A DNA stretch of 64,000 nt from Microbacterium sp. Nx66 (GCF_904066215.1 NZ_LR880474.1:1178001-1242000), one strand, 5' to 3'. Positions 18,118-27,915 are shown, numbered from the stretch's first letter. Made by a program: numbers and translations. The notes: generated by a model from the letters alone, not told the origin.

Positions 18118-19488
18118 TCAGCGTCCCTGGGCTCCACGCGTGCCCTGACGGCCCTGGCCGCCCTGACGCTGCGAGCCCGACGCGCCGCCCTGGCCCGCGG
18201 CGCGGGGACGACGACGGCGGCGGGACGGCGGGGTGGTCGCGGTGCTTCTCTCGCCACCCGCCGGCCGCTGCTTCGCGGAGCGCTGCTGCTGCGGCTGCGG
18301 GGGCGCGGGCCGCACGTGCGGTGCCCGCTCCGGGACGAGCTCGGTGACGGCGTCGGTGGTGAGGTTCTCCAGCGGTGCCGTGATCGCGGCCTTGCGCAGC
18401 AGATCCTTCACGTCGCGGCGCTGCTCGGGCAGGACGACGGTGACGACGGTGCCGGCCGCGCCGGCCCGAGCCGTGCGTCCGGAACGGTGCAGGTACGCCT
18501 TGTGCTCGACGGGCGGGTCGACATGGACGACGAGGTCGACGTTGTCGACGTGCACACCGCGGGCCGCGACGTCGGTCGCGACGAGGACGCGGACGCCGCC
18601 GTCCTCAGGAGCGGCGGAGAAGGCGCCGAGGTTGCGCTCGCGCGCGTTCTGGGACAGGTTGCCGTGCAGGTCGACGGCCGGGATGCCGGCGGCGGTGAGC
18701 TGCTTGGCGAGCTTCTTCGCCTGGTGCTTGGTGCGCGTGAAGAGGATGCGGCGGCCCGTGCCGGAGGCGAGGTCGCGCACCAGCACGGTCTTGTTCTCCG
18801 GGGAGTCGACGACGAGCACCCGGTGGGTCATCTCGCCGACGGGCACGCTCGCCTCGTCGACCTCGTGGCTGACGGCGTTCGTGAGGAACCGGCGGGCGAG
18901 GGTGTCGATGCCGCGGTCCAGCGTCGCGCTGAACAGCAGGCGCTGACCGTCGGCGGGGGTCGCCGAGAGGATGCGGGTGACGCCGGGGAGGAAGCCGAGG
19001 TCGGCCATGTGGTCGGCCTCGTCCAGCACGGTGACCTCGATCGCGCTGAGACGCACGATCTGCTGCTTCATGAGGTCTTCCAGACGGCCGGGGCAGGCGA
19101 CGACGATGTCGACGCCGCCCTGCAGCGCCTGCTCCTGCGGACGCTGGCTGACACCGCCGAACACGGTGGTGACGCGCAGCCCGACGGCCTCGGCCAGGGG
19201 GGCGACGGTCGCGGCGATCTGGGTGGCCAGCTCGCGGGTGGGGGCGAGCACGAGGCCGCGCGGCAGGCCGGAGCGGCGCTTGTGGCCGGACGCAGCCAGG
19301 CGGGCGACGAGCGGAAGCGCGAAGGCGATGGTCTTGCCGCTGCCCGTGCGTCCGCGGCCGAGGAGGTCACGGCCGGCGAGCGAGTCGGGCAGGGTGTCGC
19401 GCTGGATGGCGAACGCCTCGGTCTTTCCGGAGGCGGCGAGAACGGTGGCGAGCTCGGCGGGAACGCCGAGATCGAGGAAGGAAGACAT
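18118..19488 (-). CDS. DEAD-box RNA helicase with Arg/Gly/Gln-rich tail
   Basis: 456 residues. All helicase motifs are present: Q-motif near FAIQRDTL, Walker A GRTGSGKT with K52, PTRELA at 83-88, DEAD at 156-159, SAT at 187-189, and HRSGRTARAG near the C-terminus of the core. The last 60 or so residues are low-complexity (Gln/Arg/Gly), as in RNA-binding tails of bacterial helicases acting in ribosome assembly or RNA decay. ATG at 19488 begins at MSSFLDLG, the usual family start. Confidence 0.92.
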   Translation of the reverse strand: MSSFLDLGVPAELATVLAASGKTEAFAIQRDTLPDSLAGRDLLGRGRTGSGKTIAFALPLVARLAASGHKRRSGLPRGLVLAPTRELATQIAATVAPLAEAVGLRVTTVFGGVSQRPQEQALQGGVDIVVACPGRLEDLMKQQIVRLSAIEVTVLDEADHMADLGFLPGVTRILSATPADGQRLLFSATLDRGIDTLARRFLTNAVSHEVDEASVPVGEMTHRVLVVDSPENKTVLVRDLASGTGRRILFTRTKHQAKKLAKQLTAAGIPAVDLHGNLSQNARERNLGAFSAAPEDGGVRVLVATDVAARGVHVDNVDLVVHVDPPVEHKAYLHRSGRTARAGAAGTVVTVVLPEQRRDVKDLLRKAAITAPLENLTTDAVTELVPERAPHVRPAPPQPQQQRSAKQRPAGGERSTATTPPSRRRRRPRAAGQGGASGSQRQGGQGRQGTRGAQGR

Positions 19489-19725
19489 GCAGAGAACTCC
19501 GTCAGCGCACGAGAACGGCGCGGGATAGTGGGGTGAGGTGGGCGAAGACGCAGCGAGTGCGCGTCCGTTCGCCGTGCGAATGGCCAGTTCGGGCTGGAGA
19601 GGGGAGCGCGGGCGCTCGCTTCGGTCCTCGGAGACCCCTAGACGACGACGATGCTGACCGGCCGGCGGCGCGGGCAACGACCCCAGTCTACCAGCGGCGA
19701 CCGGTCGAAGGCTGCAGGTGCGCTG

Positions 19726-20679
19726 TCAGGCGTGGAGCGCTTCGTTGAGCGTCACGCCGACACCGGCCCGGCGGACGGCCTCGACGGCGCCCGTGAGGGA
19801 GTTGCGACGGAAGAGCAGGCCGTCCTCACCCGAGAGATCGGCGCCCTTGACGGTCTTCCGTCCGCCGTCGGCGGTCGCGGGGCCGTCGGCGAGGACGATC
19901 TTCGTGCCGGCGGTGACGTAGAGCCCGGCCTCCACGACGCAGTCGTCGCCGAGGGAGATGCCGATGCCGGCGTTCGCGCCGAGCAGCGTGCGGGCGCCGA
20001 TCGACACACGGTGCGACCCGCCACCGGAGAGCGTGCCCATGATCGAGGCCCCGCCGCCGATGTCGCTGCCGTCGCCGACCACCACGCCCTGCGAGATACG
20101 ACCCTCGACCATCGAGGCGCCGAGGGTTCCGGCGTTGAAGTTCACGAAGCCCTCGTGCATGACGGTGGTGCCCGGGGAGAGGTGGGCGCCCAGCCGCACG
20201 CGCGAGGCGTCGGCGATGCGCACCCCGGCGGGCTGCACGTAGTCGGTGAGGCGGGGGAACTTGTCCAGACCCTGAATCTGGATCCCGGCGCGCTGGAGCT
20301 GCGGGCGCAGGCGCGCCGCATCGGCGGGGAGCAGGGGGCCGGCATTGGTCCAGGCGACGTTCGGCAGATGACCGAAGATGCCGTCCAGGTTGAGGGCGTT
20401 CGGCCGCACGAGCAGGTGCGACAGGGCGTGCAGGCGCAGATAGGCGTCCGCCGTGGAGGCCGGAGCCGCGTCCAGATCGATCGTGAGCTCGACGACCGCG
20501 ATGGTCACGTCACGCCGCTCGTCCTGGCCCGTCTGCGCGTCGAGCGCGGTGCGGGCGGTGGCGACCTCGTCCGCGGACGGCGCGGACGAGCGGACCTCCG
20601 GGTACCACGCGTCGAGGACCGTGCCGTCGCTCGCGGTGGTCGTCAGGCCCAGTCCCCAGACAGATCGTGCGTCGCTCAT
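19726..20679 (-). CDS. dapD: 2,3,4,5-tetrahydropyridine-2,6-dicarboxylate N-succinyltransferase
   Basis: 317 residues. The C-terminal half shows the left-handed beta-helix of hexapeptide-repeat acyltransferases (repeats such as [13 protein letters not shown] and [14 protein letters not shown]), preceded by the actinobacterial-type N-terminal domain. Transfers succinyl from succinyl-CoA to tetrahydrodipicolinate in lysine/DAP synthesis. Divergent from dapE (66 bp apart), so two steps of one pathway share an intergenic control region. TACCGT 6 nt before the ATG suggests a leaderless message, although GGAGG also lies in that gap. Confidence 0.95.
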   Translation of the reverse strand: MSDARSVWGLGLTTTASDGTVLDAWYPEVRSSAPSADEVATARTALDAQTGQDERRDVTIAVVELTIDLDAAPASTADAYLRLHALSHLLVRPNALNLDGIFGHLPNVAWTNAGPLLPADAARLRPQLQRAGIQIQGLDKFPRLTDYVQPAGVRIADASRVRLGAHLSPGTTVMHEGFVNFNAGTLGASMVEGRISQGVVVGDGSDIGGGASIMGTLSGGGSHRVSIGARTLLGANAGIGISLGDDCVVEAGLYVTAGTKIVLADGPATADGGRKTVKGADLSGEDGLLFRRNSLTGAVEAVRRAGVGVTLNEALHA

Positions 20680-20685
20680 GCCTCC

Positions 20686-20691
20686 ACGGTA
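20686..20691 (-). promoter_or_regulatory. -10 box of dapD, predicted leaderless
   Basis: Reads TACCGT on the minus strand, 6 nt before the ATG. Confidence 0.45.
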
Positions 20692-20732
20692 TCGCGCCGA
20701 CGACGGTGTCCCGTCCCGCATGACGGGCATCA

Positions 20733-20738
20733 GTAGGC
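20733..20738 (+). promoter_or_regulatory. -10 box of dapE, predicted leaderless
   Basis: TAGGCT, 7 nt before ATG 20746. Confidence 0.5.
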
Positions 20739-20745
20739 TGGGGGC

Positions 20746-21819
20746 ATGGTGCTCGATCTGACCGCGTCCTCCGCCGACATCACCCGCGCGATCTGCGATG
20801 TCCCGAGCGTCTCCGGCGATGAGAAGACCCTGGCCGACCTGATCGAGGAGGCCGTGTCCGGTCTGCCGCACCTGGAGGTCATCCGCCACGGCAACACGGT
20901 GGTCGCCCGCACGGATCTCGGCCGAGCGCAGCGCGTGGCGATCGCCGGGCACATCGACACCGTGCCCCTCAACGACAACCTGCCCACGCGCGACGTCGAG
21001 ATCGACGGCGTGCCGCATCTGTGGGGAAGGGGCACCGTCGACATGAAAGCCGGGGTCGCGGTGCAGCTCAAGCTCGCCGCCGAGCTCACCGACCCCGCGA
21101 TCGACGTGACCTGGATGTGGTACGACAACGAGGAGGTCGCGGCCTCCCTGAACGGCCTCGGGCTTCTCGCCGCGGCACGGCCCGACCTGTTCCAGGCCGA
21201 CTTCGCCATCCTCGGGGAGCCGTCGAACGGACAGGTCGAGGGTGGGTGCAACGGCACGCTGCGGGCGATCGTGCGGACCACGGGCGTCCGCGCGCACAGT
21301 GCCAGGGCCTGGATCGGCGAGAACGCGATCCATCGCGCGGCCCCCATCCTCACTCGGCTGTCCGAGTACCGGGCGCGCGAGGTGATGGTCGAGGGACTGC
21401 TCTACCGGGAGGGGCTCAGCGCGGTCCGCATCGCAGGCGGGGTCGCGGGCAACGTCATCCCGGACGCCTGCGAGGTCGAGGTCAACTACCGCTTCGCGCC
21501 GAACAAGTCCGCGGCCGACGCCGAGGCCCACGTCCGGGCGGTCCTCGCCGGATTCGACGTCGAGATCACGGATGCCGCCGAGGGCGCGCGCCCCGGTCTG
21601 GACGCCGACATCGCGCGCCGCTTCGTCGCGGCCGTCGGCGCGGAGCCGCAGCCGAAGTACGGGTGGACCGACGTGGCCCGCTTCTCGGCCCTCGGCATCC
21701 CGGCCGTGAACTACGGACCCGGCGACCCGCATCTCGCCCATCACGACGAGGAGCGCGTGCCGCTCGCCCAGATCGACGCCGTCGAGCGGGGTCTGCGCGC
21801 ATGGCTCACGTCGCACTGA
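20746..21819 (+). CDS. dapE: Succinyl-diaminopimelate desuccinylase
   Basis: 357-residue M20-family metallohydrolase. Zinc ligands and the general base appear as [23 protein letters not shown] and a C-terminal AHHDEE. It removes succinate from N-succinyl-LL-DAP, the step after DapC. Its 3' end overlaps the downstream membrane protein by 19 bp in another frame, so that gene is probably co-expressed. Confidence 0.95.
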   Translation: MVLDLTASSADITRAICDVPSVSGDEKTLADLIEEAVSGLPHLEVIRHGNTVVARTDLGRAQRVAIAGHIDTVPLNDNLPTRDVEIDGVPHLWGRGTVDMKAGVAVQLKLAAELTDPAIDVTWMWYDNEEVAASLNGLGLLAAARPDLFQADFAILGEPSNGQVEGGCNGTLRAIVRTTGVRAHSARAWIGENAIHRAAPILTRLSEYRAREVMVEGLLYREGLSAVRIAGGVAGNVIPDACEVEVNYRFAPNKSAADAEAHVRAVLAGFDVEITDAAEGARPGLDADIARRFVAAVGAEPQPKYGWTDVARFSALGIPAVNYGPGDPHLAHHDEERVPLAQIDAVERGLRAWLTSH

Positions 21820-23018
21820 CGCTCACGCGGCGCTGGGCGCGGATGCCGCTCGCCCTGCGCATCGGCATCGTCTACGTCCTCGCACGGGTCGTGACGACCG
21901 GATTCCTCATCGCCGCGGCCTCCCTGTCCACGGTGTTCTCCCGCTTCGGCGACGACGCGGGACTCATCGACTTCGTCCTCGGATGGGATGCGCAGTGGTA
22001 CTGGCAGGTGGCCGTGCACGGCTATCCCTCGGACCTCCCGCTGACGGACGACGGGCAGGTGGCCGAGAACGCCTGGGCGTTCATGCCGGTGTTCGCGTAC
22101 GCCGCGAAGGCGTTGGGCTTCGTGCTCGGTTCCTGGGCGGCCGGCGCCCTCGTGCTCTCGCTCGGTGCCGGCTACCTGGCCTGTCTCGCCCTGCATCGGC
22201 TGCTCCGCGACCGCGTCGGGAACGCGGCCGCGTTGTGGGCCGTCGTCTTCTTCGCATCCGGTCCGCTCGCCGCCCTGTTCCAGGTCGGATACGCCGAGAC
22301 GCCCTTCCTGCTGCTGCTGTTCCTCGCCCTGGACGCGACGATCCGGCGGAACTACGCCTGGCTGTACGTGCTGATCCCCGTTCTGGGGTTCACCCGTCCC
22401 GGCGTGCTCGCCTTCGCGCTGTACCTCGGCCTGCACGGGATCCTTCGCTGGAGGCACCGCCGCACCGATCCGCTGGGCGCCAGGGAAGTGGTGCACATCG
22501 TGGCACTCGGCGCGCTGGCGACGGCCACCGGATTCGCCTGGCAGCTGATCGCGGGCGTCGTGACCGGAGACCCCGGCGCCTACCTCGCCACGGAGCTCGC
22601 GTGGCGACGGCACTGGATCGTCGGCGGCGTCGAGGGCTTCGTGCCCTTCGAGGGATGGGTGCAGGCGTCGCACTTCTGGTTCGAGCTGTGGGGTCTGCCG
22701 CCGGGATGGGGACCCGTCGCCCTCGTCGTCCTCGTGCTCGCCGCGGCCGCCGCGCTGCTGCTGTCCCCGCAGGTGCGCGCGCTCGGCCCGGATCTGCGTC
22801 TCTGGAGCGCGAGCTACCTGCTCTATCTGCTCGCGGTGTTCTTCCCCCAGTCGAGCACCTTCCGCCTCTTGCTGCCGCTCAGCCCGGCGTGGGGAGCGGT
22901 CGCGGTACCGCGCTCCCGTGCCTGGCGGCTCGGCGTGCTCGCGCTGTGCCTGCTGGGTCAGTGGGTCTGGATCTGTCACGTGTATGCCCTCGGCAGTACG
23001 TTCTGGCAGGTGCCCTGA
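21801..23018 (+). CDS. Integral membrane mannosyltransferase-like protein (PIG-V-like, GT-C fold)
   Basis: 405 residues with about ten membrane spans. After the first helix comes [18 protein letters not shown], the first external loop pattern of PIG-V/GT-C mannosyltransferases, with acidic and aromatic residues that usually form the active site; later [13 protein letters not shown] and [12 protein letters not shown] fit the same family. Probably uses a polyprenyl-phosphate-linked sugar to glycosylate an envelope lipid or glycan. Acceptor unknown. Start ATG 21801 lies 16 bases before the dapE stop codon. Confidence 0.75.
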   Translation: MAHVALTLTRRWARMPLALRIGIVYVLARVVTTGFLIAAASLSTVFSRFGDDAGLIDFVLGWDAQWYWQVAVHGYPSDLPLTDDGQVAENAWAFMPVFAYAAKALGFVLGSWAAGALVLSLGAGYLACLALHRLLRDRVGNAAALWAVVFFASGPLAALFQVGYAETPFLLLLFLALDATIRRNYAWLYVLIPVLGFTRPGVLAFALYLGLHGILRWRHRRTDPLGAREVVHIVALGALATATGFAWQLIAGVVTGDPGAYLATELAWRRHWIVGGVEGFVPFEGWVQASHFWFELWGLPPGWGPVALVVLVLAAAAALLLSPQVRALGPDLRLWSASYLLYLLAVFFPQSSTFRLLLPLSPAWGAVAVPRSRAWRLGVLALCLLGQWVWICHVYALGSTFWQVP

Positions 23019-23110
23019 CGACGCGGCGACGCGGATTGTGTCCGGTGACGTCCACGGCGCGGCCGCACCCGATAAACTCGTCCCATACCACCGGAGGAAA
23101 GGGAGCCACG

Positions 23111-23284
23111 ATGGCAGCGATGAAGCCGAGGACCGGAGACGGACCCATGGAGGCCGTGAAAGAGGGACGACTCATCATCGTGCGTGTTCCGCTCGAAGGA
23201 GGAGGCCGCCTGGTCGTCTCCGTGAACGACGCCGAGGCCAAGGAGCTTCACGACGTGCTCGGTGCCGTCGTGGCCCCGGCCTGA
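23111..23284 (+). CDS. DUF3117 small conserved actinobacterial protein
   Basis: 57 residues, MAAMKPRTGDGPMEAVKEGR at the N-terminus followed by a VPLEGGGRLVVSVNDAEA segment, a pattern conserved across actinobacteria with no known function. Ribosome site GGAGGAAAGG precedes the ATG. Monocistronic, closed by a double-palindrome hairpin 29 nt after the stop. Confidence 0.93.
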   Translation: MAAMKPRTGDGPMEAVKEGRLIIVRVPLEGGGRLVVSVNDAEAKELHDVLGAVVAPA

Positions 23285-23312
23285 TCGAATCTGGTCCGCT
23301 GCGGCGGAACCG

Positions 23313-23346
23313 AGAGGGCGATGGATCCGCGGATCCCTCGCCCTCT
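23313..23346 (+). terminator. Terminator after the DUF3117 gene
   Basis: Outer 9-bp stem AGAGGGCGA (23313-23321) with TCGCCCTCT (23338-23346), inner GGATCC pair at 23323-23328 and 23331-23336. Could also serve the convergent methyltransferase gene. Confidence 0.75.
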
Positions 23347-23365
23347 TCGCGTGAGCGGCGTCCGA

Positions 23366-24004
23366 TCAGGCGCGGTCGTCGAGGCGGATCAGCTGCAGCA
23401 GACCCTCGCCCGCGGGGGAGACGGTCGCCAGCACCGCCGACGACTCCTGGGTCTCCTGCACGAGCGACCGGTAGGCGGATGTGATGTCGTCGCGCTGGAC
23501 GGGGTCGGCCACGCGGCCCCCGGCGAGGATGCGGGGCACGAGGACCAGGCCGCCCGTGCGGGCGAGGCGGAGGCCGTGCGAGACGTACTCGATGACGTTC
23601 TCGGGGTCGGCGTCCACGAGGACGATGTCGTACGACGCCTCGTTCATCCGGGGGAGCACGTCGATCGCGCGACCGGCGATGAACCGGGCACGAGTGGCGG
23701 GCACCTTCGCGTCCGCGAACGCCTGGCGGGCGGCGGCGAGGTGCTCGGGCTCGTTGTCGATCGAGGTCAGCACCGCGGTCGGCGCGCCGCGCAGCAGCCA
23801 GAGTCCGGAGACGCCGGCGCCGGTGCCGATCTCGACGATGGAGCGGGCGGTGCCTGCGGCGGCGAGCACGGCGATCTGCGAGCCGACGACCGCGCTGATC
23901 GGGGCGGCCCCCAGCTCGACGGCGTGGGCGCGAGCGCGGGCGATGGTCTCCGGCTCGACGATGGACTCCCGAAGGAAGCGCGCGTTGGCGTCGTGCTCGC
24001 TCAT
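23366..24004 (-). CDS. O-methyltransferase (class I, SAM-dependent)
   Basis: 212 residues. SAM-binding motif I is IVEIGTGAGVSGLWLL, motif II lies near LTSIDNEPEHLAAAR, and the metal/catalytic region is VLVDADPENVIEY, matching the small caffeoyl-CoA-type O-methyltransferases; the mycobacterial equivalent is Rv1220c (from memory). Cytoplasmic; the natural acceptor is unknown. AGGAG upstream supports the ATG. Next to divergent tatB, as in mycobacteria where a similar gene is a few genes away. Confidence 0.85.
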   Translation of the reverse strand: MSEHDANARFLRESIVEPETIARARAHAVELGAAPISAVVGSQIAVLAAAGTARSIVEIGTGAGVSGLWLLRGAPTAVLTSIDNEPEHLAAARQAFADAKVPATRARFIAGRAIDVLPRMNEASYDIVLVDADPENVIEYVSHGLRLARTGGLVLVPRILAGGRVADPVQRDDITSAYRSLVQETQESSAVLATVSPAGEGLLQLIRLDDRA

Positions 24005-24081
24005 GACCTGCCTCTCCTGCGTGCATGGCTGATGTCTCCAGGGTATTCGCTCACCGCGCGCAGAGCCTGCAGGCGCGGCGG

Positions 24082-24087
24082 TAGCCT
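24082..24087 (+). promoter_or_regulatory. -10 box of tatB, predicted leaderless
   Basis: TAGCCT, exactly 6 nt before ATG 24094. Confidence 0.5.
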
Positions 24088-24093
24088 GGTCAC

Positions 24094-24468
24094 ATGACGT
24101 TCGGCCTCACCTTCGAGAAGCTGCTGCTCATCGGCCTGATCGCCGTGCTGATCATCGGCCCCGAGCGTCTGCCGCGTGCCGCGGAGGGCTTCGCGCGCAT
24201 CGTGCGCAAGGCCGGTGAATACCTCCGCGACACGAAGTCCCGCGTGCGCGAGGAGATGGGTCCGGAGCTCGACGACGTGGACTGGCGCAAGCTCGACCCG
24301 CGGCAGTACGACCCTCGGCGCATCATCCGCGACGCGCTCCTGGAGGAGCCGGAGCCCGCGACCCCCGCGCAGGCCACGGCGACGATCGCGGAGCCGGTGG
24401 CCCCGCGCACCGCGCCGCCGACCTTCAGCGCGGAGAACCATCCGCCGTTCGACACCGAGGCGACCTGA
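24094..24468 (+). CDS. tatB: Sec-independent protein translocase subunit TatB
   Basis: 124 residues: one N-terminal membrane helix (EKLLLIGLIAVLIIGPERLP, hinge Pro), then an amphipathic helix, then a long polar tail rich in Pro/Thr/Glu. The length and the long tail fit TatB better than TatA. It receives twin-arginine precursors with TatC, which is not in this window. Convergent with the YcxB-like gene, 10 bp apart. Confidence 0.85.
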   Translation: MTFGLTFEKLLLIGLIAVLIIGPERLPRAAEGFARIVRKAGEYLRDTKSRVREEMGPELDDVDWRKLDPRQYDPRRIIRDALLEEPEPATPAQATATIAEPVAPRTAPPTFSAENHPPFDTEAT

Positions 24469-24478
24469 GCCGCCCGGG

Positions 24479-24973
24479 TCACGAGATCCGCGTCCGCAGC
24501 GTCGCCAACTCTTCGTCGCTGAAGAGGGAACGCGGAATGGCGGTGGCGACGGAGGCATCGCGGACTTTGAAGATCACCGCGTCCCGGCCGACGCGCAGGC
24601 TCTGGAACGTGCGGTAGGGGATCTCGGAACGGCGGCGATCGCTGCCCAGCTGCAGACGATCCTCGTCGAGCGCGACCCACACCACGCTCTCCACCGGCAT
24701 TGCGGCGCGCACGGCCCGACGGGCGCTCGAGGTGGTGAGGATCACCGCATACGCTCCCAGAGCGATGGTCACCGCGGGCATCCAGGCGACGAGCGCGCTC
24801 ACCTCCTCTCCGGCGGCGAGACGGTCGTTGAGGGTGAGGACGGAGAGCACGAGGCCCGCCGCCAGCGCGACCCACATCACGATCGCGACAGGCCTGGTCA
24901 GCGCGTAGACGGCCGCGTCTCTGGCCATCCTCCGCAGAAGCCCTTCATCCACGGTCACGGAGCGATGCGGCAT
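24479..24973 (-). CDS. YcxB-like membrane protein, function unknown
   Basis: 164 residues. Two membrane helices (about 31-50 and 63-82) separate a short N-terminal cytoplasmic part from a C-terminal domain with ALDEDRLQLGSDRRRSEIPYRTFQSLRV, resembling the YcxB/PH-like C-terminal domain. Last gene of a leftward four-gene run (22 bp after mrp). No known reaction. Confidence 0.6.
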   Translation of the reverse strand: MPHRSVTVDEGLLRRMARDAAVYALTRPVAIVMWVALAAGLVLSVLTLNDRLAAGEEVSALVAWMPAVTIALGAYAVILTTSSARRAVRAAMPVESVVWVALDEDRLQLGSDRRRSEIPYRTFQSLRVGRDAVIFKVRDASVATAIPRSLFSDEELATLRTRIS

Positions 24974-24995
24974 CCGTCCATCCTCCCACGCGCGC

Positions 24996-26117
24996 TCACC
25001 CGATCGACATGGGCAGCGTTCGGCCGGCCAGGCCTCGCCCTCGACGCGCGAGCGCCTCCGCCAGCGCGCGAATCGCCCCCGCGGCGGCATCGTCCGGCGC
25101 GGAGGTGACGACCGGAACGCCCTCGTCCCCGCCCTGGCGGAGGGCCGGGCTGAGCGGGATGGAGGCCAGCAGCGGCACCGCAGCGTCGGGCACGGACAGG
25201 GCCTCCGCGACAGATGCGCCACCGCCGGCCCCGAAGAGATCGACGACGGTGCCGTCGGGGAGCGTGTATGCGGCCATGTTCTCGACCACGCCGATCACGC
25301 GCTGTCCGGTCTGGCGTGCCACGAGCCCGCTGCGGATGGCCACGTCGGAGGCCGCCGCCTGGGGTGTGGTGACCACGAGCACCTCGGCGTGGGGGAGGAG
25401 CTGCCCGATCGAGATGGCGATGTCCCCGGTGCCAGGGGGCATGTCGATGAGCAGGACGTCGAGGTCGCCGAAGAAGACGTCGGTGAGGAACTGCGAGACC
25501 GTGCGGTGCAGCATCGGTCCGCGCCAGGCCACCACGGACTCCCCGTCGCGCAGGAACATCCCGATCGAGATGGTCTTCACCCCGTGGGCCACCGGTGGCA
25601 GCATGAGGTCGTCGATGCGCGTCGGCTGCGTGCCGGAGGGGATCCCGAGCAGTCCGGGGATCGAGAAGCCGTGCACGTCCGCATCCACCAGGCCGACGGC
25701 GAGGCCCTGGTCGGCGAGGGCGACCGCGAGGTTCGCGGTGACCGTCGACTTGCCGACGCCGCCCTTCCCGCTGGAGACGAGGATCACGCGGGTGAGCGAG
25801 TCGGGCCCGAACGGCATGTGCCGCGCCGGGCGGCCGGCGCGGAGCCGTTCGGTGAGGGCCTTGCGCTCGGCAGGCGTCATCACGCCCACCTCGACCGCGA
25901 CGTCCGTGATGCCGGGGACCGCGGCGGCGGCGCCGCGCACGTCGCGCTCGATGCGGTCGGCGGCGGGGCATCCGACGATCGTCAGCACGATGCCCACATG
26001 CGCCACCCCGTCCTCGACCGAGATGTCGCGCACCATGTCGAGGTCGCCGATCGGTCGCCGCAGCTCCGGGTCGGTCACCGCCGCCACTGCGGCTCTGACG
26101 TTCTCGGCCGCGGTCAT
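24996..26117 (-). CDS. mrp: Mrp/ApbC-family Fe-S cluster carrier ATPase
   Basis: 373 residues. Residues 1-80 are a MIP18/DUF59-like domain with the conserved cysteine in TIVGCPAADR; the NTPase domain starts with the deviant Walker A SSGKGGVGKST at 115-125 and includes DADVHGFSIPGLLG and IDMPPGTGDIA. The C-terminal CxxC used by many Mrp/ApbC proteins to bind a bridging cluster is not seen, as in other actinobacterial members with this shape. Presumed cytosolic Fe-S assembly or transfer. ATGA overlap with the upstream DUF1003 gene. Confidence 0.9.
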   Translation of the reverse strand: MTAAENVRAAVAAVTDPELRRPIGDLDMVRDISVEDGVAHVGIVLTIVGCPAADRIERDVRGAAAAVPGITDVAVEVGVMTPAERKALTERLRAGRPARHMPFGPDSLTRVILVSSGKGGVGKSTVTANLAVALADQGLAVGLVDADVHGFSIPGLLGIPSGTQPTRIDDLMLPPVAHGVKTISIGMFLRDGESVVAWRGPMLHRTVSQFLTDVFFGDLDVLLIDMPPGTGDIAISIGQLLPHAEVLVVTTPQAAASDVAIRSGLVARQTGQRVIGVVENMAAYTLPDGTVVDLFGAGGGASVAEALSVPDAAVPLLASIPLSPALRQGGDEGVPVVTSAPDDAAAGAIRALAEALARRGRGLAGRTLPMSIG

Positions 26118-26635
26118 GAGGCGGCGCCGCCCGCGGACTTCTCCTCGGTGTCGCCCAGCTCTGCCAGCAGGGCACGGAGCTCCTGCCGCAGCACGTCGCG
26201 GGTGACCACCTGCGCGTTGCGCTCCTCCAGCGACATCCGCAGTGCGACGATCTCACGGGCCAGGTACTCGGTGTCCGCGAGGTTCCGCTCGGCGCGCTGC
26301 CGGTCCTGCTCGATCTGCACGCGGTCGCGGTCGTCCTGGCGGTTCTGCGCGAGGAGGATGAGCGGCGCGGCGTACGACGCCTGCAGCGACAGCATGAGGG
26401 TGAGCGCGGTGAAGCCGAGCGCGGCGTCGTCGAAGCGGACCTCGCGCGGCATCAGCGTGTTCCAGCCGATCCAGAGGATGCAGAAGAGACTGAGGATGAC
26501 GAGGAATGCGGGAGTTCCCATCGCGCGGGCGACCCACTCCGTGAAGCGGCCGAAGCGGTCGCGCGAGGTGGAACGGGGGCGGGTGCTCGTCCGTCCTGGC
26601 GCGTCGAGGCGGGCGGCCCGCTCCTTGCGCGCCAT
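26114..26635 (-). CDS. DUF1003 membrane protein
   Basis: 173 residues: basic N-terminus, two membrane helices (GTPAFLVILSLFCILWIGWN and the segment through LMLSLQASYAAPLILLAQ), then a coiled-coil-like C-terminus rich in Arg/Glu (NRQDDRDRVQIEQDRQRAER). The pattern is DUF1003. It overlaps by one base the end of the MgtE-N/CBS gene and by 4 bp the start of mrp, so all are made together. Function unknown; a link to divalent-cation handling is inferred only from the neighbour. Confidence 0.85.
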   Translation of the reverse strand: MARKERAARLDAPGRTSTRPRSTSRDRFGRFTEWVARAMGTPAFLVILSLFCILWIGWNTLMPREVRFDDAALGFTALTLMLSLQASYAAPLILLAQNRQDDRDRVQIEQDRQRAERNLADTEYLAREIVALRMSLEERNAQVVTRDVLRQELRALLAELGDTEEKSAGGAAS

Positions 26636-27903
26636 CAGTGCGTCTCCGTCACGGGCGGCGCCACGTCGTCGCTGTCGTGGGTGCGCCAGTCGTCCGGCAG
26701 CAGGTAGTCGAGGACGTCGTCGATGCTGATCGCGCCGACGAGGCGGTGCGCGGCGTCGATGACCGGCAGCGAGACGAGGTCGTAGCTGGCGAGCATGCGG
26801 GCGACCTCGGCCGCGGAGGCGGTGACCGGCACCGGCTCGAGGCTGTCGTCGAGGATGGCGCCGAGACGCTCGTGCGGCGGGTAGCGCAGCATCCGCTGGA
26901 AGTGCACGAGCCCGAGCAGGCGGCCGGTGGGGGTCTCGAACGGCGGGAGCGTGACGAACACGGCCGCGGCGAGGGCCGGATGCAGCTCGTGACGGCGGAT
27001 GAGCGCCAGCGCCTCGGCGACCGTGGCGTCGGCGGAGAGGATGATCGGCTCCGGGGTCATCAGACCGCCCGCCGTGTCCGGGCCGTAGCGCAGGAGCATC
27101 CGCACGTCCTCCGCCCTCCCCGGCTCCATCCGCTGGAGCAGCTCCTCCAGCTGGGTGGGTGGGAGCTGGGCCAGCAGGTCGGCGGCGTCGTCCGGCTCCA
27201 TCTGGTCGAGGATGTCGGCCGCGCGCTCCTCGCCGAGGCGGTCGAGGATGTGCACTTGCTCGTCCTCGGGCATCTCCTCGAGGGCGTCGGCGAGGCGGTC
27301 GTCGGAGAGCTCCTCCGCCACCTCGATCATCCGTTGCTGCGGGAGGTCGAGGAGCGTGTTGGCGAGGTCGGCGGCGTGCAGCTCGGAGTAGGAGGCGACG
27401 AGCTGCTCGGCGGACTGGGACTCGCCCGGCGCCTGTTCCTCGGTCACCTCGCTCCAGGCGGCGAACGTCGTCGGGCCCTTGGCGAACGGCGACGCGCCGG
27501 TCTTCGGGCGACGCAGGAAGAGCTGGCTGATCGCCCACTCGCCGAGGCGGTTGGGTTCGATCGCCACGTCCTCGATCACGGCCGTGCCGCTGCCGTCGGT
27601 GAGGCTCACCCGTCGGCCCAGCATCTCGGCGAGGACGCGCACCTCGCCGGCACGCGGGGAGAAGCGGCGGACGTTGATGAGACCGGTGGTGATGACCTGC
27701 CCGGACCGGATGGACGTCACCCGGCCGATCGAGAGGAACACGTGCCGGCGGCCGGGGATCTCCACGACCAGCCCGATGACACGCGGGGCCGCGGTACTTC
27801 GATACACGACGACGACATCCCGGACCTTGCCGAGGCGGTCGCCGACGGGATCGAAGACGGCGCACCCTGCCAGGCGCGCGGCGAAAACCCGTTGTGTGCT
27901 CAC
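26635..27903 (-). CDS. PRC-barrel / MgtE N-terminal / CBS-pair regulatory protein (no channel domain)
   Basis: 422 residues. N-terminal PRC-barrel-like segments (FDPVGDRLGKVRDVVV, VSLTDGSGTAVIEDVAI), then the MgtE superhelical N-domain with repeating EEMPEDEQVHILDRLGEERAA-type helices, then two CBS motifs ending near IDDVLDYLLPDDW. The transmembrane Mg2+ channel of MgtE is absent, so it is a soluble, probably cation- or nucleotide-sensing protein. First gene of the leftward operon; TACGCT 6 nt before the GTG suggests a leaderless message. Similar proteins precede DUF1003 and Mrp in mycobacteria. Confidence 0.85.
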   Translation of the reverse strand: MSTQRVFAARLAGCAVFDPVGDRLGKVRDVVVVYRSTAAPRVIGLVVEIPGRRHVFLSIGRVTSIRSGQVITTGLINVRRFSPRAGEVRVLAEMLGRRVSLTDGSGTAVIEDVAIEPNRLGEWAISQLFLRRPKTGASPFAKGPTTFAAWSEVTEEQAPGESQSAEQLVASYSELHAADLANTLLDLPQQRMIEVAEELSDDRLADALEEMPEDEQVHILDRLGEERAADILDQMEPDDAADLLAQLPPTQLEELLQRMEPGRAEDVRMLLRYGPDTAGGLMTPEPIILSADATVAEALALIRRHELHPALAAAVFVTLPPFETPTGRLLGLVHFQRMLRYPPHERLGAILDDSLEPVPVTASAAEVARMLASYDLVSLPVIDAAHRLVGAISIDDVLDYLLPDDWRTHDSDDVAPPVTETH

Positions 27904-27909
27904 TCGACC

Positions 27910-27915
27910 AGCGTA
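27910..27915 (-). promoter_or_regulatory. -10 box of the PRC/MgtE-N/CBS operon, predicted leaderless
   Basis: TACGCT on the minus strand, 6 nt before GTG 27903. Confidence 0.5.
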
